Positions 16,243 to 25,441 of a stretch of DNA of 64,000 nucleotides are shown in pieces; within the stretch, counting starts at the first letter, position 1; each line of letters starts with the position of its first letter. Under the pieces are notes generated by a model. The model saw only the letters and a list, made by a program, of their open reading frames with translations, was not told the origin of the DNA and searched no databases. This DNA is from Gemmatimonadaceae bacterium (GTDB taxonomy: Bacteria > Gemmatimonadota > Gemmatimonadetes > Gemmatimonadales > Gemmatimonadaceae). A program made the position numbers and the translations under genes. The stretch lies in NCBI GenBank assembly GCA_036273715.1, contig DASUHB010000069.1, forward strand, positions 62,001 to 126,000, in the 5' to 3' direction.

Positions 16243-16268
16243 GCCGCCGGACCGGCCGCGCCGGCGGC
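16243..16268. terminator. GC hairpin between convergent membrane-protein genes
   Basis: GCCGCCGG and CCGGCGGC pair over a 10-nt loop, in the 52-bp gap between the two convergent stops. It can serve either strand; no clear U-tract. Confidence 0.45.
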
Positions 16269-16285
16269 CTCGTTAGGCAAAAACC

Positions 16286-17149
16286 TCAGGTGTCCAGCGC
16301 GTGCGCGAACTGCTCCCTGAGCACGGGCCGCGCGCGCCAGAGATACCAGCACATGGCGACGGCCGCGATGATGTTGCCGATCAACACCTGGTACCACGCC
16401 AGGGCGCCTAACGGCGTCGAGTGCTGGAGAATCGCGACGAACGCATAGAAGCCGATCTCGAACGCCACGAAAATCAGGACGGCGAGCAGCACCACCGACG
16501 GCTCCTCGCCGGCCATGTCCACCACACTGGCGGCGATGATGCCGGCGACGATGAACGCAGCGTAATGGAACACCGTGTACGCCGCGATGAACGCGCCGCG
16601 CTCGTGCATCGCGACCGGACCGGTCACGCTGAACAACGCGTGGCCGAGCGTGTCGGGCGTGAACAACGGGTGTCCGGCGATGACATCGACGATGAAAAAC
16701 CACACCGCGACCGCGGTAGCGCCGATCAGCCCCGCGATGACGCCGTCGCGGAGCACCGCGTGCGGGCGCTCGAAGTACCCGGCCACCGTGTGAATGAGCT
16801 CCGGACTGCGCAGCCACACCACGCAGTAGAGCAGAATGAACACGATGACGGGAACCCAGAACCCGCCCTGTCCACTCATGTGCTGCGTCGCGGCGGCCGG
16901 GAACATGAGGATGGCGAGGGTCACGGCGCCGAACACAGCCGCGCGCGGGATGAGCAGCGCAATCGCTCCGCCAATTTCCACCAGCCCAACGACGATGCGG
17001 ATCCACGCCGGGAAGCCGGTCATCGTGGCGGCCTGGATGTAGAACGTGGAAGCCCCGGTGAGTTTCGCGATGCCTGTCGCCAAAAACACGATCGCGAGCA
17101 CGATGCTCAGGATCCACGTGACGGAACGTGCCGACCGTCCTCGATCCAT
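16286..17149 (-). CDS. DoxX-like multi-helix membrane protein
   Basis: 287 residues from ATG 17149, with GGAGGGG 6 nt upstream; the frame is open further upstream without similarity. The N-terminal half (helices near 15-35, 45-65, 75-95, 105-125) has the DoxX pattern: first helix ending FLATGIAKLTG, then ATMTGFPAWIRIVVGLVEIGGAIALLIP. The C-terminal half has about four more helices with HYAAFIVAGIIAA and FYAFVAIL and is not recognised. DoxX-like proteins are inner-membrane proteins linked to respiratory or redox stress. Divergent from sthA, with a 220-bp shared promoter region. Confidence 0.75.
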   Translation of the reverse strand: MDRGRSARSVTWILSIVLAIVFLATGIAKLTGASTFYIQAATMTGFPAWIRIVVGLVEIGGAIALLIPRAAVFGAVTLAILMFPAAATQHMSGQGGFWVPVIVFILLYCVVWLRSPELIHTVAGYFERPHAVLRDGVIAGLIGATAVAVWFFIVDVIAGHPLFTPDTLGHALFSVTGPVAMHERGAFIAAYTVFHYAAFIVAGIIAASVVDMAGEEPSVVLLAVLIFVAFEIGFYAFVAILQHSTPLGALAWYQVLIGNIIAAVAMCWYLWRARPVLREQFAHALDT

Positions 17150-17372
17150 GATGCCCCTCCGCGCGAGACAGCGCCTATTGTGCAGTCTAGAGGCAACGCA
17201 GGCGGCGTCAAGCGACTGAGAAGCGAGCGCCTGTGCTGTTGCGTTGCCGAGGATCGCTTGCCGCGCTACGCCGTGACGATGGATATTGTGACGGCCGGCA
17301 CCAACCGGGACGGCCGCCCAACCGCCTTCGTACCGCACGCATCGCGCCACGCATCTCTCGGAGCGGCTCTTC

Positions 17373-18770
17373 GTGACCGACACATACGACTACGACTTGG
17401 TGTGCATCGGCAGTGGACCCGCGGGGCAGCGCGCCGCGGTCCAAGCTGCGAAACTCGGCCGGCGCGCGGCGGTGGTCGAGCGCCGCGGCTCGTTGGGCGG
17501 CGTCTGTCTGGACACCGGCACCATTCCGAGCAAGACGTTTCGCGAAGCCGTGCTGTGGACCGTGACCTCGGCGGCGCGAGCGGACGGCGCGCTCGACGGG
17601 CAGGCGTCACGCCCAACGGCAGAGGCGTTGCTCGCTCGTGTGCAGGACGTGGTGTCGCGCGAAGCGGCAGTGATCGCGAACCAGCTCCGGCGCAACGGCG
17701 TCGATGTGCTGCGCGGCGAGGCATCGTTCGTCGACCCGCACCGCGTGCTCGTTCACGCCGGTGAGACCTGGCGCGACATCACCGCGGCGAACGTGTTGAT
17801 CGCGGTGGGCACGATCGCGGCTGCCGCGCCGGGCGCCGACGCCGATGGCGCGACGATACTGACCAGCGACGACATCTGCCGCCTGACGCGGATTCCGCGG
17901 TCGCTGGCGGTGGTCGGCGCGGGCGTCATCGGGATGGAATACGCGTCGATGTTCGCCGCGTTAGGCGTCGAGGTGACCGTCGTCGACAAGCGCGAGCGGC
18001 CGCTCGAATTCCTCGACAGCGAAATCGTGGACGAGCTGATCCACCAGATGCGGAAGCGCAACGTCTACTTCCGCGGCGGCGAAGCCGTGGCGCGGCTCGG
18101 CACCAGCGACGGGCCCCCGGCGCGCGCCGTGCTCGAGCTCGAGTCGGGCAAGCGCATCGTGAGCGACATGGTGCTGTTTTCCGTTGGACGCCAGGGCGCG
18201 ACCGCGTCGCTCGGCCTGGAGAAGGCGGGACTCTGCGCCGACGAGCGCGGCCGCATCGTCGTGAACGCGGAGTTTCGCACGTCGGTGCCGCACATCTTCG
18301 CCGCCGGCGACGTGATCGGCTATCCGAGCCTCGCCGCGACGTCGAGCGAGCAGGGACGGCTGGCCGCGTGCCACGCGTTAGGCGTGCCGGCGCGCGCCAT
18401 GGCATCGCACTTCCCCATCGGGATCTACGCCATTCCCGAGGTGTCGATGGTCGGCGCCGCCGAGCACGAGCTCACCACGGCGAAAGTGCCGTACGAAGTG
18501 GGCATCGCCCGCTACAGCGAAATCGCGCGCGGCCAGATCCTCGGCGACGACAGCGGCTTCTTCAAGATGCTGTTCCACCGCGAGACCCGGCGCCTGTTAG
18601 GCGTGCACATCATCGGCACCGGCGCCACCGAGCTGCTCCATATCGGCCAGGCGGTGTTGGGCTTGGGGGGCGGCCTCGACTACTTCCTCGAGACCGTGTT
18701 CAACTACCCCACGCTGGCCGAGTGCTACAAGGTGGCCGCGCTCAACGCCGCCAACAAGCTCGCCACCTGA
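17373..18770 (+). CDS. sthA: Soluble pyridine nucleotide transhydrogenase (Si-specific NAD(P)+ transhydrogenase)
   Basis: 465 residues from GTG 17373. Two-dinucleotide-binding flavoprotein: FAD site GSGPAGQRAAVQAAKLG at the N-terminus, a single conserved Cys in GGVCLDTGTIPSKTFREAV (SthA lacks the second redox Cys of lipoamide dehydrogenases), NAD site VVGAGVIGMEYASMFAALG near residue 180, and FAAGDVIGYPSLA near 310. The C-terminal dimerisation domain (about 345-460) is complete. It interconverts NADH and NADPH pools in the cytoplasm. Stands alone; convergent with the next gene, 12 bp apart. Confidence 0.92.
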   Translation: MTDTYDYDLVCIGSGPAGQRAAVQAAKLGRRAAVVERRGSLGGVCLDTGTIPSKTFREAVLWTVTSAARADGALDGQASRPTAEALLARVQDVVSREAAVIANQLRRNGVDVLRGEASFVDPHRVLVHAGETWRDITAANVLIAVGTIAAAAPGADADGATILTSDDICRLTRIPRSLAVVGAGVIGMEYASMFAALGVEVTVVDKRERPLEFLDSEIVDELIHQMRKRNVYFRGGEAVARLGTSDGPPARAVLELESGKRIVSDMVLFSVGRQGATASLGLEKAGLCADERGRIVVNAEFRTSVPHIFAAGDVIGYPSLAATSSEQGRLAACHALGVPARAMASHFPIGIYAIPEVSMVGAAEHELTTAKVPYEVGIARYSEIARGQILGDDSGFFKMLFHRETRRLLGVHIIGTGATELLHIGQAVLGLGGGLDYFLETVFNYPTLAECYKVAALNAANKLAT

Positions 18771-18782
18771 CGACGAGTGCGC

Positions 18783-19988
18783 TCACTCGAGCGGCGAGAG
18801 CCACGAGCGGAGCGAAATCCCCCACCGCACGCTCGCCAGCACGGCCACCACGTCGGGCGTCGCGGTTCGACGGAACCGCTCGCCGAGCCCCGCCGAAATC
18901 CACAGCGACTCGGCGGCGCGCAGCTCGAGACCGGCCGACCACGCCGTGGCGTGCCCGGGAACGCCTAACGGCGTCGTGAGCCGCGACTGCCCGAGCAGCT
19001 CCAGGAACCCGTTCACCGCTTCGCTCCCCAGGTTCACCCGCGCCCCATAGCTCAGCGCGTCGAACGCCGCCGGGGCTGCATCGCCGCGGTCGTGCGTCCA
19101 GTCGGCGTACAGCATCGTCTGCGCCGACGCGCCGAGTCGGACCGCGCCCGTCGCCCACACGCGGTCGCCGCCGTGCCGGCGGCGCGAGAATGATCCGCGA
19201 TCCAGCGTCTCGCCGCCGGCATACGCCACGAACACGCTCGACGCGTTCCAGTGCGCGCGCGCATACCGCCGCGCCAGCTTGCGCGTATGCGAATCCATGC
19301 AGCGAACGTCCCGGTCATGCCGCTCGGCGAGCAGGTCGCGCAGCAGTGGATCGAGCGAGGTCGGCGTGTCGGCGCGGGGGATGCCGGGAATCGGCATCCG
19401 CGGCCGGCAGCGCGCGATCGAGTCGCCCAACGCCTCGAGGAAAGCCGGGTCGCGCATCGGATCTCCGCGATCGAACAGCGTCAGGCGAACGCCGTAGGCG
19501 AGCACCGTGGGCGCGGAGTCGCCGGCCGCACGGGCTGCGCCTAACGAAATGAGCAGATTGGCGAACAGGTAGCGCGGGTTCACGCCCGGTGCGCGGTAGT
19601 GCTCGAGCGAGACGCCGAAGCCCGGCACGATGGCCGCCGGCGACGCCTCGAGCGCAAAGCCTTGTCGCGCATCACCGTGTTCGTCGACGCCGCTCGCCAA
19701 TCCGATCAGAAAATCGCGCGCCGTGGCCGGGCGCGTGATCGTCGCCGGGGTGGTGCCGAGGAACGACGCGGCAGGCATGTCGGGCACGGCGTAGCTCGCG
19801 ACGACGCTCGCCGCCGCTCGCCGCACCAGGTCGGCCGAATCGCCGTCGATGTCGTCGATGCTCGCGGTGTCCTCATCGATCTGGGTCGTGTCGTCGTCCT
19901 GGGCGGCGAGCGGCGCCGCGGCGGCGACCAGCATCGCCACGACGAACATCCAGGCGCGCATCGGCGGCGTTAGACGAAGTCGAGCCAT
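18783..19988 (-). CDS. Exported hypothetical protein, possible outer-membrane barrel
   Basis: 401 residues from ATG 19988 (GGTGG upstream; ATG 19961 is an alternative). A signal peptide (MRAWMFVVAMLVAAAAPLAAQ) precedes an acidic linker (DDDTTQIDEDTASIDDIDGD). The rest alternates polar and hydrophobic residues in short strands (FLIGLASGV, GFALEASPAAIVPGFGVSLEHY, AGLELRAAESLWISAGLGERF), as in beta barrels. It ends ...SWLSPLE, without a terminal aromatic. No family recognised. It overlaps the 3' end of the small upstream gene by 19 bp, in a minus-strand set behind the multidomain subtilase. Confidence 0.7.
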   Translation of the reverse strand: MARLRLTPPMRAWMFVVAMLVAAAAPLAAQDDDTTQIDEDTASIDDIDGDSADLVRRAAASVVASYAVPDMPAASFLGTTPATITRPATARDFLIGLASGVDEHGDARQGFALEASPAAIVPGFGVSLEHYRAPGVNPRYLFANLLISLGAARAAGDSAPTVLAYGVRLTLFDRGDPMRDPAFLEALGDSIARCRPRMPIPGIPRADTPTSLDPLLRDLLAERHDRDVRCMDSHTRKLARRYARAHWNASSVFVAYAGGETLDRGSFSRRRHGGDRVWATGAVRLGASAQTMLYADWTHDRGDAAPAAFDALSYGARVNLGSEAVNGFLELLGQSRLTTPLGVPGHATAWSAGLELRAAESLWISAGLGERFRRTATPDVVAVLASVRWGISLRSWLSPLE

Positions 19989-20341
19989 TGTTCCACCGAG
20001 TCGTTGCCCGCCGCGTTCGTGGTGCCCCGCAGGTCGATGGCGCCGTGCGGAATCTCCGTATCGCGTTGGGTCAGTGTGAGTCGAGCATGATAGGCCGCGT
20101 GCGGGTGCGCGGGGTTCGAGACCGCGACCCAGTAATAGACCTGCGCGTGCGGCTGCGTCTGGATCGTGGCTTCGTACGTCTCGCCCGCGCCGTCGCCCGT
20201 GCGTCCCTCCGAAATCTTCGTCCATGCATCCGTGCCGGGAGGTCGATGCCAGAGTGCAAACGCAACGGCATGGGCGGACGTACACTCGATCTGGATGCGT
20301 ACCGGCGCGCTGGAGTCGATCGGGCCAACGTGTGCGATCAT
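19970..20341 (-). CDS. Small hypothetical protein, beta-sandwich-like
   Basis: 123 residues from ATG 20341 with GAGGAA upstream. No signal peptide or helix is evident. Strand-rich pattern with aromatic residues (FALWHRPPGTDAWTKISEG, AQVYYWVAVSNPAHPHAAY) resembles a fibronectin- or Ig-like fold. No family recognised. It lies between the subtilase gene (55 bp upstream) and the barrel-like exported protein (overlap), so it is probably co-transcribed with both. Confidence 0.6.
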   Translation of the reverse strand: MIAHVGPIDSSAPVRIQIECTSAHAVAFALWHRPPGTDAWTKISEGRTGDGAGETYEATIQTQPHAQVYYWVAVSNPAHPHAAYHARLTLTQRDTEIPHGAIDLRGTTNAAGNDSVEQWLDFV

Positions 20342-20396
20342 GGTGGTTCCTCGTGACGGCCGCGGGCGCCCCGCGGCGGAGCGCGCCGGTCGCTGC

Positions 20397-23039
20397 CTAA
20401 CTTCCGGATCTGACCTGGATGCGATAACTGCCGGGATTCGGCGCCGGCGTCGCGCTCCAGCCCACGGCGATGATGTACGCGCCCGGCTGCAGTGTCGCGG
20501 TGATCCTCGAGCAGTAGTTGCCCGGGAACGTCATCGCCGGGTCGCTGAAGTACGAGTCGTTGTCGTTCGTGGCGACGGTGGCGCCGCTGTTGTCTGTCAG
20601 CGTGAGGACGGTATTGAGCTCGAGCGCCAGGCCGCAGGCGCCGAGCACGCCGGACGTCTCGACCGTGTACTGCCCCGCCGTCGGAATGAGCACACGATAG
20701 TAGTCGGTTTGGGCGGACGCACCGATGGACCCGGCGATCCAGCTGTCGACGAAGATCTGCTGCGCGTGCGCCCGGTCTCCGTTAGGCGAATGCTCCACCG
20801 GCGCGCCGATCGTGACCGCCGCGCTGGCCATGTGCGCGCTGTCGACGGCAATCGCTTCGGGCTCAGCGCCGCCCGCCCAACCGAACCGGCGGCCCGGGAA
20901 CCCGATCACGCCATCGCCGTTTTCATCCTGGCCCGCAACCACGTAGTACGACCCGGCCGGCAGGCGCGTGAGCGCGAACGACCCGTCGGGCGCCGCCTGC
21001 GCCGACGCATCCACCGCGCCGGTGTTGACGTCGATCGCGCGCACCGACGTCGCGGTCGCCGGCTGGTGTCCCGTGACCGCCGCGTAGGCATCGATCAGCC
21101 CCATGCCGTAGCGATCGTCGGGGCCCACGGGCCCGAGATCCACCGCGCTGCCGAGCAGCCGTGCGCGTAAGGCACTGCCCGACATGCCGGGGTTGGCGGC
21201 GAGCACGAGCGCGGCCACGCCCGACACGTGCGCGGCAGCCATCGACGTGCCGGTATAGAACGTGTAGCTCGGCGCGCCGCTCGTGAAGTCCCAGGTGGTG
21301 GACAACACGCCGCTGGTGCCGCCCGTGTACGGGTTGGCGAGGTCGTCGAAGCGAAAATCGCCGCCGGGCGCGACGAGCGACACGTCGCCGCCGCTCGCGG
21401 TGTAGCTGGCCAGATTGGCGTCCGGACCTAACGCAGCAACCGCGATGACGCCCGGGTACGCCGCCGGATACGACGGCTCGGTGTTGGGCGCGTTGCCCGC
21501 GGCGGCGACGACGATCGAGCCGGCGGCAATCGCGGCGGCAATCGCACGCGCGAGGCCGCTGTCGGCGGTGAGGCCGCCCAGGCTCATGTTGATGATCGGT
21601 GCGCGGTGCGGCGCGCGCACCACCGCGCCGTTGGCGCCGGCGGCGGGCAATCCGGCGGCATAGAGCACCGCCTGCGCGATGTCGAAGAAGTAGCCGCTGC
21701 CGTCGATGCCTAACGCACGCACCGGGCGGATGGTCACCTGCCACGCCACCCCGCTCACCACCCCGAACGGGTTGCCGCCCGCGCCGATGGTGCCGGCGAC
21801 GTGCAAGCCGTGGTTCGCGCCGTTGTCGACGCGCCAGCAACCCGAGCCGTCGTCGAAGCTCACCGACCGGGGCATCGTCGCATCCGGATCCGGCCCGCGG
21901 TCGCCATCGTCATCGAAGTTCGAGAACGTGCCGCCGCCGCACAGCGGCTGCGGTCCGACGTTGGCCGAGTCGTTCTGCACGAAGTCGTAGCCGCCGGCCA
22001 TGTCGAGGTTCGCGGCGATATCCGGGTGCTGATTGATGCCGTCGTCGATCACCGCGACCACGACAGACGACTGGCCCGTCTCCTCGTGCCATGCGCGCGG
22101 CGCATCGATGAGGCTGTAGTTCCAGAGTTGGGCATCCATGCCCTGCGTGGCCGGGAACGCGAGCGAGCCGGCACCCGGCGCTTGCAGCGCGCGCGCTCGT
22201 CCATGGCCGCGCGGCGGCGTGAAGGCCGCTTTGGCGATCGGACCGCGGCTCAACAGTCCGTCGATGGCCACCGAGGCGACCGCCGGATCGGCACGGAGCG
22301 CGCGCATCACCGAATCGCGATCGGACGCCGCGTGCACGCGGATCCGGGCAATGGCGATGGCCGGCGACACCGCCATCACGTCGAATCGCGCCGCCGCCGG
22401 CATGGCCGTTAGGCGAGAGCGAATCGATGCCGCGATGACTCTCGCGCGGTCGAGACCGAGCGCCGCGATCGCGCCGGCCGCCGGCGCACCGACGGCGGAC
22501 GCTCGGTAGGCGACGTCGACTTGCCGTCCCCGGGTGGGGCGCGGTGTCTCCGATGGCAATATCAGCGGAGGTGGGAGCGCGCGGCGCGCCAGCGCCGGGA
22601 ATCGCGCGCTGCCCGCTGCGATCGCCACCTGCCCAACGATGGTCGGACCGGTGCTCACCACGAACACGGCCGCGGCGCCGGCGACGCTGGCGCTCGTCGC
22701 ACTCACGGTCGTCACGCCGGGCGACCGGCCCATGGTGAACGTCGTCGAAGCATTCCCCGATGCATCCGTGCTAACGGTGGCCGGCGCGAGCGCGCCGGCG
22801 CCGGAGGTGACCGCGAACGTCACCGGCACGCCGGACGCAGGCGTGCCGCTGCTCGTCGCAACGTGTGCAACCAATGGCTGCGCGAGGGGCTGTCCCAGAT
22901 CCGCCGTCTGGCCTCCGCCCGACGCCGCGACGATCTTGACCGGAGTCGACGTACTCGGCGCCTCCGTTCCACCACATGCGCAGAGTGCGAACAGCGCGTA
23001 CACGCGTGTCCCGTCGCGGAGCAGCCGATGCATCGACAT
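20397..23039 (-). CDS. Multidomain S8 peptidase lipoprotein with bacterial Ig-like and PPC-type domains
   Basis: 880 residues from ATG 23039 (ATG 23033 is equally possible). The signal peptide ends in a lipobox-like LCAC at Cys22. A Big_1-type Ig domain (about 30-125; TFAVTSGAGALAPATVSTDASGNASTTFTMG) precedes a linker and then the subtilase domain: Asp in VIDDGINQHPDI, His in NHGLHVAGTI, Asn in AAAGN and Ser in GTSMAAAHVSG. A small carboxypeptidase-regulatory-like domain (FALTRLPAGSYYVVAGQD) and a C-terminal PPC-like beta domain follow (ADYYRVLIPTAG-type start, QPGAYIIAVGWS near the end). It should be a surface-anchored protease. The stop codon TAG lies inside a GTTAGGC heptamer. Confidence 0.9.
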   Translation of the reverse strand: MSMHRLLRDGTRVYALFALCACGGTEAPSTSTPVKIVAASGGGQTADLGQPLAQPLVAHVATSSGTPASGVPVTFAVTSGAGALAPATVSTDASGNASTTFTMGRSPGVTTVSATSASVAGAAAVFVVSTGPTIVGQVAIAAGSARFPALARRALPPPLILPSETPRPTRGRQVDVAYRASAVGAPAAGAIAALGLDRARVIAASIRSRLTAMPAAARFDVMAVSPAIAIARIRVHAASDRDSVMRALRADPAVASVAIDGLLSRGPIAKAAFTPPRGHGRARALQAPGAGSLAFPATQGMDAQLWNYSLIDAPRAWHEETGQSSVVVAVIDDGINQHPDIAANLDMAGGYDFVQNDSANVGPQPLCGGGTFSNFDDDGDRGPDPDATMPRSVSFDDGSGCWRVDNGANHGLHVAGTIGAGGNPFGVVSGVAWQVTIRPVRALGIDGSGYFFDIAQAVLYAAGLPAAGANGAVVRAPHRAPIINMSLGGLTADSGLARAIAAAIAAGSIVVAAAGNAPNTEPSYPAAYPGVIAVAALGPDANLASYTASGGDVSLVAPGGDFRFDDLANPYTGGTSGVLSTTWDFTSGAPSYTFYTGTSMAAAHVSGVAALVLAANPGMSGSALRARLLGSAVDLGPVGPDDRYGMGLIDAYAAVTGHQPATATSVRAIDVNTGAVDASAQAAPDGSFALTRLPAGSYYVVAGQDENGDGVIGFPGRRFGWAGGAEPEAIAVDSAHMASAAVTIGAPVEHSPNGDRAHAQQIFVDSWIAGSIGASAQTDYYRVLIPTAGQYTVETSGVLGACGLALELNTVLTLTDNSGATVATNDNDSYFSDPAMTFPGNYCSRITATLQPGAYIIAVGWSATPAPNPGSYRIQVRSGS

Positions 23040-23140
23040 GTGCAGCACCAAAGGTGGCAAGACCGCTGGTTGGGCACGCTGTGGTGCCGGGCCCGTACCG
23101 GGCCGTACATTGGGGCCGACACGGCTCCGGAGGCAAGGGT

Positions 23141-24580
23141 TTGACGCCGCAGGTGTGGGGGTTTCTCGCCGGCGCACTGCATATCGGGCTCGCGCTGGCC
23201 GTGTCGGCGCACATCGTCCTCTACAAGACCGACGTCCGATCGGCGATCGGATGGATCGGACTCGTGTGGCTGACGCCCATCGTGGGCTCCGGCCTGTACG
23301 TGTTGTTCGGCATCAATCGCATTCGCCGGCGCGCCGGCCGGGTGCGCGGGCGGCGGTCCACCTACACCGAGGAGCTGCGCGCCGAAGCGCCCGAGCCGGT
23401 GTCGCCGCCGGCCGACGTCCCGGCCTCGTTAGGCGCGCTGGCGACGCTCGTGCGGCGGGTCACCCGGTGGCCGCTCACCGGCGGCAACACCATCGACGCG
23501 CTGTGCAACGGCGACGAAGGCTATCCGGCGATGCTCGAAGCAATCGACGGCGCCACGCGGAGCGTCGCACTCGCCACGTACATCTTCGATCGCGGCCGCG
23601 CCGGCGCCGAGTTCGTCGCCGCGCTCGAGCGCGCAGTGACGCGGGGCTGCCAGGTGCGCGTGCTCATCGACGGTGTCGGCGCACGCTACAGCCATCCGCC
23701 CATCGTCGATGAACTACGCCATCGCCGCGTGCCCGTGGCGCGCTTCGTCCCCTCGCGCGTGCCGTTTCCACATCCTTACATGAACCTGCGCAATCACCGC
23801 AAGCTGTTGATCGTCGATGGCATCATCGGCTTCTGCGGTGGCCTCAACATTCGCGATGCATGCGTGCTCGCGTACGGCTTGCCCGACGCGACGCGCGACG
23901 TGCACTTCAAACTGCGCGGCCCGGTCGTGCAACAGATGACAGCAGCCTTCGCCTTCGATTGGGAGTTCACCACGCGCGAGCGGCTCGGCGGCGACACCTG
24001 GTATCCGCCCGGCGCGAAGGCGCAAGTGGGCGAGCTCGTCGCGCGCGGCGTGCCCGACGGACCCGACGAAGACTTCGAAGCGCTGCTCATGACGATCCTC
24101 GGCGCCATCGGCCAGGCTGCGCATTCCGTGCGCGTCGTCACACCATATTTTCTGCCCGACCCGCCTCTCGTGGATGCGCTGCGCGTTGCGGCCATGCGCG
24201 GCGTGCAAGTCGATCTGGTGCTGCCGGCGCGCGGCAACTTGCGATTGGTGCAATGGGCGGCGACGGCGAAGCTCGGCGCACTCATCGAAGGCGGATGTCG
24301 CGTGCATCTTTCCAAGCCGCCATTCGATCACAGCAAACTGCTCGTGATCGACCGCGCATGGACGCTCATCGGATCCGCCAATTGGGATCCACGCAGCCTG
24401 CGACTCAACTTCGAATACAACGTGGAGTGTTATTCGCGCTCGCTAGCCGCACGTGTGGATGCGCTCATCGACGAAAAGATGCGTGCGAGCACGCTGCTCA
24501 CGTTGGAGGGTTTGCGCGACCGTCCGTTGGCGAGCAAACTTCGGGACGGCGTGGCCTGGCTGGCGCAACCGTATTTGTAG
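23141..24580 (+). CDS. cls: Cardiolipin synthase (phospholipase D superfamily)
   Basis: 479 residues from TTG 23141, chosen because GGAGG sits 7 nt upstream; the frame is open further upstream but without similarity. Two N-terminal membrane helices (about 5-25, 35-55) are followed by two PLD domains with HKD motifs: HRKLLIVD at His219 and HSKLLVID at His397, each followed by GG or GSANWD signatures. Members join two phosphatidylglycerol molecules (or a related donor) into cardiolipin at the inner membrane. Length matches the family. Divergent from the subtilase gene, with 101 bp between starts. Confidence 0.92.
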   Translation: MTPQVWGFLAGALHIGLALAVSAHIVLYKTDVRSAIGWIGLVWLTPIVGSGLYVLFGINRIRRRAGRVRGRRSTYTEELRAEAPEPVSPPADVPASLGALATLVRRVTRWPLTGGNTIDALCNGDEGYPAMLEAIDGATRSVALATYIFDRGRAGAEFVAALERAVTRGCQVRVLIDGVGARYSHPPIVDELRHRRVPVARFVPSRVPFPHPYMNLRNHRKLLIVDGIIGFCGGLNIRDACVLAYGLPDATRDVHFKLRGPVVQQMTAAFAFDWEFTTRERLGGDTWYPPGAKAQVGELVARGVPDGPDEDFEALLMTILGAIGQAAHSVRVVTPYFLPDPPLVDALRVAAMRGVQVDLVLPARGNLRLVQWAATAKLGALIEGGCRVHLSKPPFDHSKLLVIDRAWTLIGSANWDPRSLRLNFEYNVECYSRSLAARVDALIDEKMRASTLLTLEGLRDRPLASKLRDGVAWLAQPYL

Positions 24581-24736
24581 GCGGCTCGAGGAAACAGCGT
24601 CTCCAGGCGGTGTGTGGGTAGCATCCGGGCGTAATGTCGTATCATTTTTAATGGCTCAGCGCGCCATTGCGCACGAGTTCTGCAGCCTGCAGTCGGCGTT
24701 TCGGCAGCGAATCTTCCCACCCGAGAGGAGGAGTCG

Positions 24737-25228
24737 ATGTTCGCACGACACATAGCTCTGGTGACGGCGCTTGGAGCGCTCGTCGCGGCCGGCACGGCAG
24801 TCACGCATCGCAGCGTTCAAGCGAAGCCGGTCGCCGCGCGCGCGCCCAACGCGGCGGACAGCGGATGGACCGCGACGCTGAGCGCTCCGTCGACGTACGC
24901 AGGCGACGAGCACGTCTTCGGCAGCGCGACAGTGAAGCCGGACAAGAATGGCAAAGGCTTCACCGCGGAAGTGAACATCGCGGGCGCGACGCCGAAATCG
25001 ACGCATCCGTGGCACGTACACAAGGGAACGTGTGGCAACGATCAGGGTGTGGTAGGCGGCGGCAGCTCGTACTCCCCGATCAAGGTCGGCGATGACGGCA
25101 AGGGCAAGTCGACGGCGACGGTGTCGGCACCGTTGGACCCGAACGGTTCGTACATGGTGAACATCCACGCGTCGCCCACAGACATGAAGACCATCGTGGC
25201 CTGCGGTCCGCTGACCAAAGGTCAATAG
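24737..25228 (+). CDS. Small secreted protein with HVH motif, SOD-like fold suspected
   Basis: 163 residues; a strong AGGAGGAG precedes ATG. A signal peptide runs to about residue 30. The mature part has THPWHVHKGTCGNDQGVVG (two His near a Cys), a Gly-rich loop and YMVNIHASPTDMKTIVACG at the end. This resembles the metal site layout of Cu/Zn superoxide dismutase-like and CHRD proteins, but SOD catalytic residues are not all present. The paired Cys (in KGTC and VACG) could form a disulfide. Function unknown; periplasmic. The long inverted-repeat element begins 20 bp after its stop. Confidence 0.7.
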   Translation: MFARHIALVTALGALVAAGTAVTHRSVQAKPVAARAPNAADSGWTATLSAPSTYAGDEHVFGSATVKPDKNGKGFTAEVNIAGATPKSTHPWHVHKGTCGNDQGVVGGGSSYSPIKVGDDGKGKSTATVSAPLDPNGSYMVNIHASPTDMKTIVACGPLTKGQ

Positions 25229-25248
25229 CGGGTGGTGGGCGTCGTCGA

Positions 25249-25397
25249 CGGGCAGAGTGCTACGCTCATGAAGACGCGGACAGAGCAGGACACAACGGAC
25301 AAAGCACCGATAAGAGATCAACGCGTTGGTATTGCTCGCGTCGTGTCCGCTGTGTCCGTGCTGTGTCCGCGTCTTCATGAGCGTAGCACTCTGCCCG
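25249..25397. repeat. 149-bp element with perfect 34-bp inverted terminal arms
   Basis: Positions 25249-25282 and 25364-25397 are exact reverse complements (arm begins CGGGCAGAGTGCTACGCTCA). Similarity continues inward imperfectly (GGACACA and CGGAC words on the left, GTCCG and TGTGTCC words on the right) towards a central AACGCGTT at 25320-25327, so the whole unit is nearly symmetric. It lies between two genes on the same strand and does not encode a recognisable protein. It could be a palindromic extragenic repeat, a miniature mobile element with terminal inverted repeats, or a very large terminator. Arms and symmetry are directly visible; class is inferred. Confidence 0.85.
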
Positions 25398-25441
25398 TGC
25401 GGCGGCGTCCCGTCGCCTAACTTCAACCGACAGGAATGGTC

